A stretch of 13,921 nt of DNA from contig CAJGCU010000067.1 of the NCBI GenBank assembly GCA_904501945.1, forward strand, positions 1 through 13,921, written 5' to 3'. This DNA is from an uncultured Bacteroidaceae bacterium. Its GTDB lineage: Bacteria; Bacteroidota; Bacteroidia; Bacteroidales; Bacteroidaceae. A model generated the notes under the pieces. The model worked only from the letters and a program-made list of their open reading frames with translations, was not told the origin of the DNA and did not search any database. Shown here piece after piece: positions 8,090-13,921 of the stretch. Each line of letters opens with the position of its first letter. The stretch's first letter is position 1. Position numbers and translations under genes: made by a program.

Positions 8090-9403
8090 ATGATTACAGC
8101 AACTATTGGAAGAATATTTCTGGATGCTTACAATAAGAAATACGGCACACAATATGATGCCCAATCATTCTTTGTCAAAGTGTATTATCCTTTGTTTTTT
8201 GATAGCAATAAATATCTGCAATGGGTACAAAATTCTCCCTTTGTACAAACGAAGAATGGACAAAAGGTGGAGACACTGACATCAAATGAGAGAAAAGAGA
8301 AATTACAAGACTTCATCAAAAAAGTAGAAGATTGCAGAGAGCCAGATGCCAGCATAGCTTTAGGTTATCCAGCTTCAGAAGAAAAGGAATTTGCGACCAC
8401 TTCGGGCCAGGTTACAAATATGAATATGCCGACAGGGAAAGATGATATATTTCTTTCATGGTTGGGTTCCAGTTTGGGTGTAGGACTTCAAGGTGGGCTA
8501 TCTATACTTTTTTTCCATGCAGAAATTCTTTTGGATCTGTATGATGGCTGGAGGCTATACAGAAGCGCCTTGACGGAGATTAATCAATTGAAAGGGTATC
8601 AAATCAATACATGGAATGGACAATGGCTAACCCATCGCTATGACACAAAAAGTTTTTGTCAAGATCAGCCGATGGCAGGTTTTACACCATTTGAAACTAC
8701 TAAAGATGCTTTGAGTGTCGCAACTCAATCATGGATTAAAATTCTAATTTCCATATCCAGACATTTCACAAATCCCCAAATGATGGGCTATGTCTATAAT
8801 TTTGGGCAGACCAACACCACCATTGGCTTTATTCCGTTTAGTCTTGACCATATAAGGAAACCTCTTCAACTCTACATCAAATTTTTCGGAACGGAAGAAG
8901 GTAAAAAAGCCGAAATCCTATGGGGAACAGAAAAGGGATTCCAGCTATGCTGTCAGAAAGGAGTTATAGGTATTGAGGCTATGCAGCCCAAAGGACTAAA
9001 ACAATACATGACACCAGATAAAGAAAAGGATATAAGAATTCCCAAATACAACGAGAAACAAATAATAAATTTTCACACATATCAAATTTGGTTATTAGCA
9101 ATGTTGAACAATGAAGAATTATGGACTAAGTCCATCGAGTTTGCACAAACGTTGCAAGCGTATGTCAATAAAGACAAAAAATTAAGTACAAAGAGAAGTA
9201 ATCTTGTGAAAAACATTTTGACCTCTACATCAAAAAAGGCATTCCTTCTGGCATTGAGTGATATCGCCTCTGATATCGAATCATTCAAGAAAATTGAAGA
9301 TAATGCTAAAATCATTCACATGATGCCAACTGACAATGTACCTTATTATCTAACACTCATCCGCTTTCACTATGCAGGATTGAGTAATAAAAATAATCAA
9401 TAA
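8090..9403 (+). CDS. cas8: Probable Cas8-like large subunit of the type I complex
   Basis: A 437-residue protein assigned mainly by position: it is the only large uncharacterised gene in the effector cluster, directly before cas7, where type I systems encode the subunit that reads the PAM. I recognise no catalytic motif and no CxxC zinc-binding pairs. A hydrophobic, glycine-rich stretch at about 121-155 (FLSWLGSSLGVGLQGGLSIL, then FFHAEILLDLYDGW) looks like buried core rather than a transmembrane helix. The N-terminus (ATIGRIFLDAYNKKYGTQYD) and the Trp-rich middle are soluble in character. It is shorter than most Cas8 proteins (usually over 500 residues). From memory, the Porphyromonas 'PGING' systems contain a comparable large subunit (Csp2). 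Base composition is very AT-rich, especially near the 3' end. The function is an inference from context. Confidence 0.62.
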   Translation: MITATIGRIFLDAYNKKYGTQYDAQSFFVKVYYPLFFDSNKYLQWVQNSPFVQTKNGQKVETLTSNERKEKLQDFIKKVEDCREPDASIALGYPASEEKEFATTSGQVTNMNMPTGKDDIFLSWLGSSLGVGLQGGLSILFFHAEILLDLYDGWRLYRSALTEINQLKGYQINTWNGQWLTHRYDTKSFCQDQPMAGFTPFETTKDALSVATQSWIKILISISRHFTNPQMMGYVYNFGQTNTTIGFIPFSLDHIRKPLQLYIKFFGTEEGKKAEILWGTEKGFQLCCQKGVIGIEAMQPKGLKQYMTPDKEKDIRIPKYNEKQIINFHTYQIWLLAMLNNEELWTKSIEFAQTLQAYVNKDKKLSTKRSNLVKNILTSTSKKAFLLALSDIASDIESFKKIEDNAKIIHMMPTDNVPYYLTLIRFHYAGLSNKNNQ

Positions 9404-9439
9404 ACGTTACAATTTGAGTTTAACTAAATACATAGCAAA

Positions 9440-10525
9440 ATGAATACAAATAATTTTATCTATTTGCGTGGATTAAAACACGCTGAGAATGCTGTTTTCT
9501 GTGTCGAAAATGGTCAAAAGAGTTATTATGACCCACAATTTGGCTTTCAGGTGCCATATTCAAGCGGTCAGCAAGTAAAACGCTCTATCTTATCGGCTCT
9601 CATTGAAGGATTAGGGGTTGAACCAGCACCTACCACCTTTGTTTTTAATGTCACAGAAACTAAATCAAGTAATGGAGAAACGAAAACACAATTGGGTGAA
9701 GGTGAAGTTCTATCAATCTGTGACCCTACATACCCAGACCAACTTTTAGGCGGTTGGATGCGTGCTGTAAAAGAAGGAAAAGAAAGAACGGTTAAACGTA
9801 GGAGTCCGTTATCTATTTCATCCATGCATCCATTACATCCTCTTTTGGTTTCCAAATCAAAAGAAAACATCACTTTTGACCGTTCTGATAGACCTGAAAC
9901 ACATAAAATCAAGGTTCGCGACCCACAAGGAAATGAGTTGTCGGATGAACAAATAGAAGCCTTATTAGCAGGTTCTGATAGAAGTCTGCTGAGGAAATGG
10001 ATTCCAGATAATTACAGAGCAACAGGATTGTTTGTTTACGATGTTGCTATAGACCTTCGTACTCTGTTTTGTGTCTCCACCAACCAATATGAACCTGAAT
10101 TGTCGAAAGAAATGATTGCCAATTTGGAAGAAAAAGGATGGGTGAAAAGCAAAAATGTATTTGGAGAATGTCTTGTTCTGCCCAAAGAAGAGCGCGATAA
10201 AGTGATTCCTGCTTTGGCAAAGGCTCTCATCAACTGGCGTATCACTTCAAATCAAGCTCGCACTTTCAGCTTAATGGAGACACTTGCCGTTGCCATCAGC
10301 AATAATGCTAATACTCTGTCTGGTGCCATTCGTGCCAAGTTGATAGATGAAGGTTCCAAACCAATGGCAAAACCAATTATTGACGAGAATGCTGGAGCAG
10401 ATGTGTTTATTACTTTGCCATGTGCTAGCTACATCGTAACTGAAAATGAAAGTGCCGATGCACTAATTGAAGCAGAAAAGAAGTTGATTCAGTTAATGAA
10501 CGCATTTGACTTTGAAAACCAATGA
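9440..10525 (+). CDS. cas7: Cas7 Cascade backbone subunit
   Basis: A 361-residue RAMP-fold protein; several copies would line the crRNA spacer to form the backbone of the complex. The N-terminus NFIYLRGLKHAENAVFCVEN resembles the first strand and helix of the RRM fold, and PYSSGQQVKRSILSALIEGL (about 39-58) matches the conserved Cas7 segment in which G-Q-x-x-K-R contacts RNA. The middle (about 100-190) is basic and may be the thumb or web region. It follows cas8 after a 36-base gap, the largest spacing in the effector cluster. Its stop codon (TGA, 10523-10525) overlaps the start of a 31-codon ORF by 4 bases, which suggests translational coupling. In the P. gingivalis-type nomenclature this would be Csp1, a name I give from memory. 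Confidence 0.8.
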   Translation: MNTNNFIYLRGLKHAENAVFCVENGQKSYYDPQFGFQVPYSSGQQVKRSILSALIEGLGVEPAPTTFVFNVTETKSSNGETKTQLGEGEVLSICDPTYPDQLLGGWMRAVKEGKERTVKRRSPLSISSMHPLHPLLVSKSKENITFDRSDRPETHKIKVRDPQGNELSDEQIEALLAGSDRSLLRKWIPDNYRATGLFVYDVAIDLRTLFCVSTNQYEPELSKEMIANLEEKGWVKSKNVFGECLVLPKEERDKVIPALAKALINWRITSNQARTFSLMETLAVAISNNANTLSGAIRAKLIDEGSKPMAKPIIDENAGADVFITLPCASYIVTENESADALIEAEKKLIQLMNAFDFENQ

Positions 10526-10617
10526 CCAACCAACCTTCAAATATCATCATCCACAACACCACCAATGGAAGGGCATCGGTGGCGTTGTATGCCCGTGACG
10601 GCAAATTATACTACTAA
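10522..10617 (+). pseudogene. 31-codon stump resembling the start of a RhuM-family gene
   Basis: The ATG overlaps the cas7 stop (ATGA) and the frame closes with TAA at 10615-10617, three bases before the next gene. The peptide starts MTNQPSNIIIHNTTNGRASV and ends ALYARDGKLYY. This is the usual opening of Bacteroidota RhuM-type proteins, in which such an N-terminal strand segment precedes the helix-turn-helix (W-x-x-Q-x-x-x-A-x-L-F). Residues 8-31 align without gaps to residues 14-37 of the RhuM-like protein just downstream (shared I, V and D positions; V-A-L against V-E-V). The frame stops where the helix-turn-helix should begin. It therefore looks like the remnant of a first rhuM copy, or a leader peptide coupling cas7 to rhuM translation. 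Homology is inferred from a short alignment. Confidence 0.5.
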
Positions 10618-10620
10618 AAT

Positions 10621-11643
10621 ATGGTTACACGAAAAGAAATAAGAAACAGTACAGCTGAGTTCCTCATCTTCCAAGCAGAGACAAGGGAACAGGGGGTGGA
10701 AGTAATGTATGCCGACGAGACCATTTGGTGTACCCAAGATGCCATAGCGGCATTATTTGACAAGGGACGCTCAACAATAGCAGAACACTTGCAAAATGCA
10801 TTCACCACAGGTGAATTGGTGAAGGAAGCAGTTTGTCGGAAATTCCGACGAACTGCTTCTGACGGTAAGCAATATAATACGCAATACTATAACCTTGATG
10901 CTGTCATCAGCGTGGGCTACCGCGTGAACAGCATCCGTGCCACCCAGTTCCGGCAGTGGGCTACTGCCGTGCTCCGCCAGTTTGCCATCCGTGGTTATGT
11001 GCTTGATAAGAAACGGATGGAGAACGGCACATTCTTAAATGAAGACTACTTCGAGCACCTACTGGCGGAAATACGGGAGATTCGTCTGTCGGAACGGCGA
11101 TTCTATCAGAAACTGACAGACATTTATGCCACCAGCATGGATTATAACAAGGATGCTGCGACCACACGTCAGTTCTTCAAACGCATCCAAAACAAAATGC
11201 ATTATGCTGTGCATCAACACACGGCGGCAGAACTTATCATGGAGCGGGCTGATGCCGAGAAGGAGCACATGGGACTGACCACTTGGGAGAATGCACCTGA
11301 CGGAAAGATTGTGAAGACGGATGTGTCGATTGCCAAGAACTATCTGAAGGAGATGGAACTGGAGGACATGGGACGTATCGTGACCGCAGTGCTTGAATTT
11401 GCGGAGAGTCGTGCCAAACGACATATCCCCATGACGATGGAGGATTGGGCGAAACGTATTGATGCTTATCTGAGCAGCGACGAGCGTCCTTTGCTGGACG
11501 ATGCCGGTAGCGTGAGCCATGAGGAGGCCGTGCTACATGCAGAGACGGAGTTTGAGAAATATCGTATTATTCAGGACCGATTGTTCCAAAGTGATTTTGA
11601 CAGATATTTGGGAGCATTGCCGTTTGAAGAAGACAACAAATAA
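10621..11643 (+). CDS. RhuM-family protein (KilA/Bro-like helix-turn-helix) within the cas operon
   Basis: A 340-residue full-length member of the RhuM family, first named in Salmonella pathogenicity island 3 and common in restriction-modification operons and defence islands; its molecular role is not settled. A predicted DNA-binding helix-turn-helix occupies about 38-61 (TQDAIAALFDKGRSTIAEHL). Family blocks follow: GYRVNSIRATQFRQWAT at 99-115, SERRFYQKLTDIYATSMDY at 157-175, QNKMHYAVHQHTAAELI at 190-206, DVSIAKNYL at 234-242 and MTMEDWAKRID at 271-281. No break or missing block is apparent. It lies between cas7 and cas4, 11 bases before cas4, so it must be co-transcribed. Base composition is richer in G+C than the effector genes and similar to cas4. 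It might regulate the operon, act as an accessory defence factor, or be a passenger; the sequence cannot decide. Confidence 0.85.
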   Translation: MVTRKEIRNSTAEFLIFQAETREQGVEVMYADETIWCTQDAIAALFDKGRSTIAEHLQNAFTTGELVKEAVCRKFRRTASDGKQYNTQYYNLDAVISVGYRVNSIRATQFRQWATAVLRQFAIRGYVLDKKRMENGTFLNEDYFEHLLAEIREIRLSERRFYQKLTDIYATSMDYNKDAATTRQFFKRIQNKMHYAVHQHTAAELIMERADAEKEHMGLTTWENAPDGKIVKTDVSIAKNYLKEMELEDMGRIVTAVLEFAESRAKRHIPMTMEDWAKRIDAYLSSDERPLLDDAGSVSHEEAVLHAETEFEKYRIIQDRLFQSDFDRYLGALPFEEDNK

Positions 11644-11654
11644 ATTTTGAAGAG

Positions 11655-12170
11655 ATGACACCAACAGGTACCCACTTCAACTATTACCAACTATGCCACA
11701 GGAAGCTTTGGCTGTTTGCGAACGGCATCAACATGGAGCACACAAGCGATACTGTGTACGACGGAAAACTGATTCACGAGAGCAGTTATCCACAGCGATC
11801 GGAACGGATGGAAGAAGTGGCGATTGAGGGCATCAAAGTGGATTACTTCGATGCGAAGCGACGAGTTATCCATGAAATCAAACGGTCGAACAAAGTGGAA
11901 CGGGCACATGAATGGCAAGTGAAATACTACATTTATGTGTTTGAGCGGAATGCCATCGAGGGATGTACAGGTCTGCTGGAGTATCCCACCATGCGAAAGA
12001 CGATGCCTGTGGTGCTGACAGATGATGACCGTGAGGAAATCAGACGTATGGAGGGCGAGATTGTGGACATTGTCGAATCGGACGTTTGCCCCCCGCTCGA
12101 AAAGAAGCGTATCTGCAAATCGTGCAGCTATTATGACTTTTGTTTCACAACAGAACCAGATGAAGAATGA
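11655..12170 (+). CDS. cas4: Cas4 iron-sulfur nuclease of spacer acquisition
   Basis: A 171-residue RecB-type nuclease that trims and orients new spacers, selecting those with a correct PAM, together with Cas1-Cas2. Iron-sulfur ligands are C14 (QLCHRKLW) and the C-terminal trio C154, C157 and C163 (ICKSCSYYDFC). The nuclease site is H41, D63 (KVDYFD), E74 and K76 (HEIKRS), with the following Q-x-x-x-Y motif at Q88-Y92 (QVKYY). All expected residues are present, so it should be active. It starts 11 bases after the RhuM-like gene, and its TGA overlaps the cas1 ATG by 4 bases, a sign of translational coupling. Length is typical for the small Cas4 of I-B-like systems. Confidence 0.95.
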   Translation: MTPTGTHFNYYQLCHRKLWLFANGINMEHTSDTVYDGKLIHESSYPQRSERMEEVAIEGIKVDYFDAKRRVIHEIKRSNKVERAHEWQVKYYIYVFERNAIEGCTGLLEYPTMRKTMPVVLTDDDREEIRRMEGEIVDIVESDVCPPLEKKRICKSCSYYDFCFTTEPDEE

Positions 12171-13183
12171 AAAAGACTTTTTATCTGTTTAATCCAGGCA
12201 TGATGGAGCGGAAGGACAACACTTTGAAATTTACGCCTTTTGCCATTGACGAAGACGGGACGGAACACCCTGGACAACCTCGTTATCTGCCAGTGGAAGA
12301 CATCTGCGAATTTTATTGTTTCGGTTCATTGGAAGCTAATAGTTCCCTTTTCAACTTTCTGGGGCAGAAAGACATCTGCGTGCATTTCTTTGACTATTAT
12401 GAGAACTACACAGGTTCGTTCATGCCACGTGATTCATTGCTTTCGGGACGTATGCTCTTGGCTCAAACGGCTGCATATCAGAACAAGAAGAAACGGGTGG
12501 CGATTGCTCAAAAATTTATTGACGGGGCTGCCTACAATATGGTGCGCAATCTCATGTACTATAACCGCAGAGGGAAAGATATGGAAGACATCATTCAGAT
12601 AATGAATGATTTGGCAAAGAAGATTCCTGACACAACCGAGATTGATGAACTGATGGGGATTGAGGGACAAATTAGAAAATCATATTACGAAGCTTTCAAT
12701 TTAATTCTGAATGACTTTGAGATGGGTGAAAGGACGAAACAGCCACCTCAAAATGAGGTAAATGCACTCATTTCGTTTGGCAACATGATGTGTTATAGCC
12801 AATGCTTGCGAGCCATCCATCAAACACAATTGAACCCTACCATCAGCTATCTGCACACACCTGGCGAACGTCGTTATTCGCTGTGTCTGGACATCTCTGA
12901 AATTTTCAAGCCCATCATCATCGACAGGGTGATTTTCCGTGTGCTGAACCGCAGGGAGATTCAGAGCAAGCATTTTGACTGGAAACTGAATCGCTGCCTG
13001 CTGAACGAAACAGGAAAGAAGGTTTTTGTGCGAGCCATAGAGGACAAAATGGAAGAGACTTTCCAACACAAATCCTTGGGAAGGAAAGTGAGTTTCCGGC
13101 ATTTGATTAAGTTGGAATGTTATAAACTGGCAAAGCATTTGCTTGGAATTGAAGAATACAAACCTTTTAAGATGTATTGGTAA
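12167..13183 (+). CDS. cas1: Cas1 spacer integrase (Cas1b type)
   Basis: A 338-residue metal-dependent integrase that, as a complex with Cas2, inserts new spacers at the first repeat. The N-terminal beta domain starts KKTFYLFNPG and the helical catalytic domain begins near residue 90. Active-site candidates are E166 (MGIEGQIRKSYYEAF), H230 (SYLHTPGERRYSL) and D242 (LDISEIFKPIIIDR), in the order and spacing usual for Cas1. The sequence is of the Cas1b kind found in I-B systems. Its start overlaps the cas4 stop (ATGA), and cas2 begins 6 bases after its own stop. G+C is about 55% in one sampled line in the middle, higher than in the effector genes. Confidence 0.95.
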   Translation: MKKTFYLFNPGMMERKDNTLKFTPFAIDEDGTEHPGQPRYLPVEDICEFYCFGSLEANSSLFNFLGQKDICVHFFDYYENYTGSFMPRDSLLSGRMLLAQTAAYQNKKKRVAIAQKFIDGAAYNMVRNLMYYNRRGKDMEDIIQIMNDLAKKIPDTTEIDELMGIEGQIRKSYYEAFNLILNDFEMGERTKQPPQNEVNALISFGNMMCYSQCLRAIHQTQLNPTISYLHTPGERRYSLCLDISEIFKPIIIDRVIFRVLNRREIQSKHFDWKLNRCLLNETGKKVFVRAIEDKMEETFQHKSLGRKVSFRHLIKLECYKLAKHLLGIEEYKPFKMYW

Positions 13184-13189
13184 TACGGT

Positions 13190-13453
13190 ATGTATGTGAT
13201 TCTTGTATATGATTTTGGCGAGAAGCGTGTAGGCAAAATGCTGAAACTTTGCCGGAAATATCTGAATTGGATTCAGAACTCGGTGTTTGAGGGAGAAATA
13301 TCGGATGTGAAACTGAAGGAACTGCTGCAAAAAGCACATGATTTTATGGACAAAACGGAGGATAGCATCATTTTGTTCAAGCACCCTTCTGCCGTGTATA
13401 TGGACAAAGAAGTGATTGGAAAGGAACGTAGTTCTATTGACATTTTCCTATAA
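13190..13453 (+). CDS. cas2: Cas2 adaptation protein
   Basis: An 87-residue ferredoxin-fold protein that forms the central dimer of the Cas1-Cas2 integration complex. The first strand MYVILVYDFGEKRVGK carries the conserved Asp8, and KMLKLCRKYLNWIQNSVFEG matches the family's helix and second strand, where the N-S/x-V-F-E motif is typical. Length is normal for Cas2. It is the last gene of the operon; the stop codon TAA is at 13451-13453 and the CRISPR leader begins at once, so acquisition genes and array are directly adjacent. Confidence 0.93.
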   Translation: MYVILVYDFGEKRVGKMLKLCRKYLNWIQNSVFEGEISDVKLKELLQKAHDFMDKTEDSIILFKHPSAVYMDKEVIGKERSSIDIFL

Positions 13454-13458
13454 TTTTT

Positions 13459-13590
13459 GATGTCGATGATAGCAAATCGGAGATTTTTCTTTCTTTTACA
13501 AATTTTCATCGTTTAATTAAATTTCTAATTTTTAATCGCTTACACCAGATGTCGATTCTCCGTCATTTTTTTATTATCATCCATCGACAT
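13459..13590. repeat. Repeated GATGTCGAT motif and interrupted inverted repeat in the leader
   Basis: GATGTCGAT occurs at 13459-13467 and 13548-13556 in direct orientation, and ATCGACAT at 13583-13590 is an inverted copy. The first and third copies, with GATA (13468-13471) against TATC (13575-13578) and CGGAGA (13478-13483) against TCTCCG (13557-13562), make a long interrupted inverted repeat with a loop of about 73 bases. Confidence 0.6.
13474..13498 (+). terminator. Weak candidate terminator of the cas operon
   Basis: AAATC-GGA-GATTT at 13474-13486 forms a short 5-bp hairpin, followed by a T-rich run (TTTCTTTCTTTT). It lies 20 bases after the cas2 stop, the right place, but the stem is short and AT-rich. 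Confidence 0.3.
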
Positions 13591-13610
13591 TAAAACTCAC
13601 AAAAAAGTAT

Positions 13611-13618
13611 TATCTTTG
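13611..13618 (+). promoter_or_regulatory. Promoter -7 box for the CRISPR array
   Basis: TATCTTTG, followed by CA, is a full Bacteroidota -7 consensus and matches the boxes before cas6 and the GH43 gene. Transcription would begin near 13625, about 43 bases before the first repeat, producing the precursor crRNA in the plus direction. No clear -33 element is seen. Confidence 0.6.
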
Positions 13619-13667
13619 CACTATTATCTGGTTGATATACAATTAACACCCCACTGTTTTTGACAGG

Positions 13668-13921
13668 ATTATAATCGTACTTTTGTAGAATTGAAATTCG
13701 ACATACCATAAGAGGTTTGAACTTTAATATCCAAATTATAATCGTACTTTTGTAGAATTGAAATTTTGTTTGCTGACTTCTTGCCCTCAAATGGTAATTA
13801 TTATAATCGTACTTTTGTAGAATTGAAATTGTATTTGGAAGTTCCTTGTGGAAAATGTGAAGAATTAGAATCGTACTTTTGTAGAATTGAAATATATGTA
13901 TCGCAAATATTACGATGATTC
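13668..13921 (+). CRISPR. CRISPR array, four 30-base repeats seen, continues past the right edge
   Basis: Repeats are at 13668-13697, 13735-13764, 13800-13829 and 13864-13893. Each begins ATTATAATCGTACTTTTG and ends TAGAATTGAAAT; the fourth has a single change, G for T at position 5. Spacers are 37 bases (13698-13734), 35 (13765-13799), 34 (13830-13863) and at least 28 (13894-13921, cut by the edge). All differ. The 3' end ATTGAAAT is the usual 8-base 5' handle of I-B-like crRNAs, so the array reads in the plus direction, away from cas2, and the first spacer is the newest. Within the repeat TAC-TTTT-GTA forms a minimal hairpin, with AAT/ATT pairing outside a 2-by-2 internal loop, a plausible Cas6 substrate cut just 3' of GA. 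Confidence 0.97.

Larger units (their letters stand above)
13454..13667 (+). promoter_or_regulatory. CRISPR leader
   Basis: A 214-base, strongly AT-rich stretch between the cas2 stop and the first repeat, with no open frame. Its place beside cas2, upstream of the array in the direction of transcription, fits a leader that holds the array promoter and the signals guiding Cas1-Cas2 to the first repeat. It contains three copies of ATGTCGAT (two direct, one inverted), an interrupted inverted repeat spanning most of its length, and a promoter-like box at 13611-13618. Confidence 0.75.

Noticed and set aside
8450..8555. Possible membrane segment in the Cas8-like protein (about residues 121-155)
   Set aside because: The stretch is broken by Gly, Ser, His and acidic residues and is followed by soluble sequence; a buried core is more likely.
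12701..13384. 227-codon open frame on the minus strand opposite cas1/cas2
   Set aside because: Shadow of the well-supported cas1 and cas2 genes; the translation resembles no family and there is no promoter or independent context.
13698..13799. Attempt to identify targets of spacers 1 and 2 by translation
   Set aside because: Open frames exist (RHTIRGLNFNIQ; LFADFLPSNGN or LPFEGKKSANK) but none matches a motif I can name.

Overview
The window comes from a member of the Bacteroidota, most likely order Bacteroidales (Prevotella/Bacteroides-like). The evidence is four promoter-like -7 boxes of the Bacteroidota form TAnnTTTG (all TATCTTTG), almost no Shine-Dalgarno sequences, secreted GH43 and GH97 polysaccharide-degrading enzymes, and a Bacteroidota-style Cas6. 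No rRNA, tRNA, insertion sequence or integrase was recognised.

Left part (1-3761, minus strand): two secreted glycoside hydrolases, probably part of a polysaccharide-use locus. A 956-residue protein carries the duplicated architecture GH43-CBM6-GH43-CBM6 and keeps the three catalytic acidic residues in both GH43 modules. After it come a near-perfect 18-bp hairpin and a second promoter-like box, then the N-terminal 243 codons of a GH97 enzyme that runs off the left edge. Bases 3762-4564 are an AT-rich divergent intergenic region with a promoter-like box at each end.

Right part (4565-13921, plus strand): a complete type I CRISPR-Cas locus in one tightly packed operon, cas6 - cas5 - cas3 - cas8-like - cas7 - (31-codon ORF) - rhuM-like - cas4 - cas1 - cas2, followed by a leader and at least four 30-nt repeats running off the right edge. 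It is I-B-like: Cas1 is of the Cas1b kind, cas4 is present and the repeat ends in ATTGAAAT. However, cas5 and cas3 precede cas8 and cas7, and the large subunit is short. This recalls the Porphyromonas gingivalis ('PGING') group, which I name from memory only. Cas6 would process the crRNA; Cas5, Cas7 and the Cas8-like protein would form the surveillance complex; Cas3 degrades the target; Cas4, Cas1 and Cas2 acquire spacers.

The unusual points are: a RhuM-family gene inside the cas operon, between effector and adaptation genes, preceded by what looks like the stump of a second RhuM gene whose start overlaps the cas7 stop; a spacer that reads YLEVPCGKCEE in one frame, resembling the cysteine motif of Microviridae replication initiators; a leader with a repeated ATGTCGAT motif and a large interrupted inverted repeat; and a step in base composition between the effector genes and the rest of the operon.
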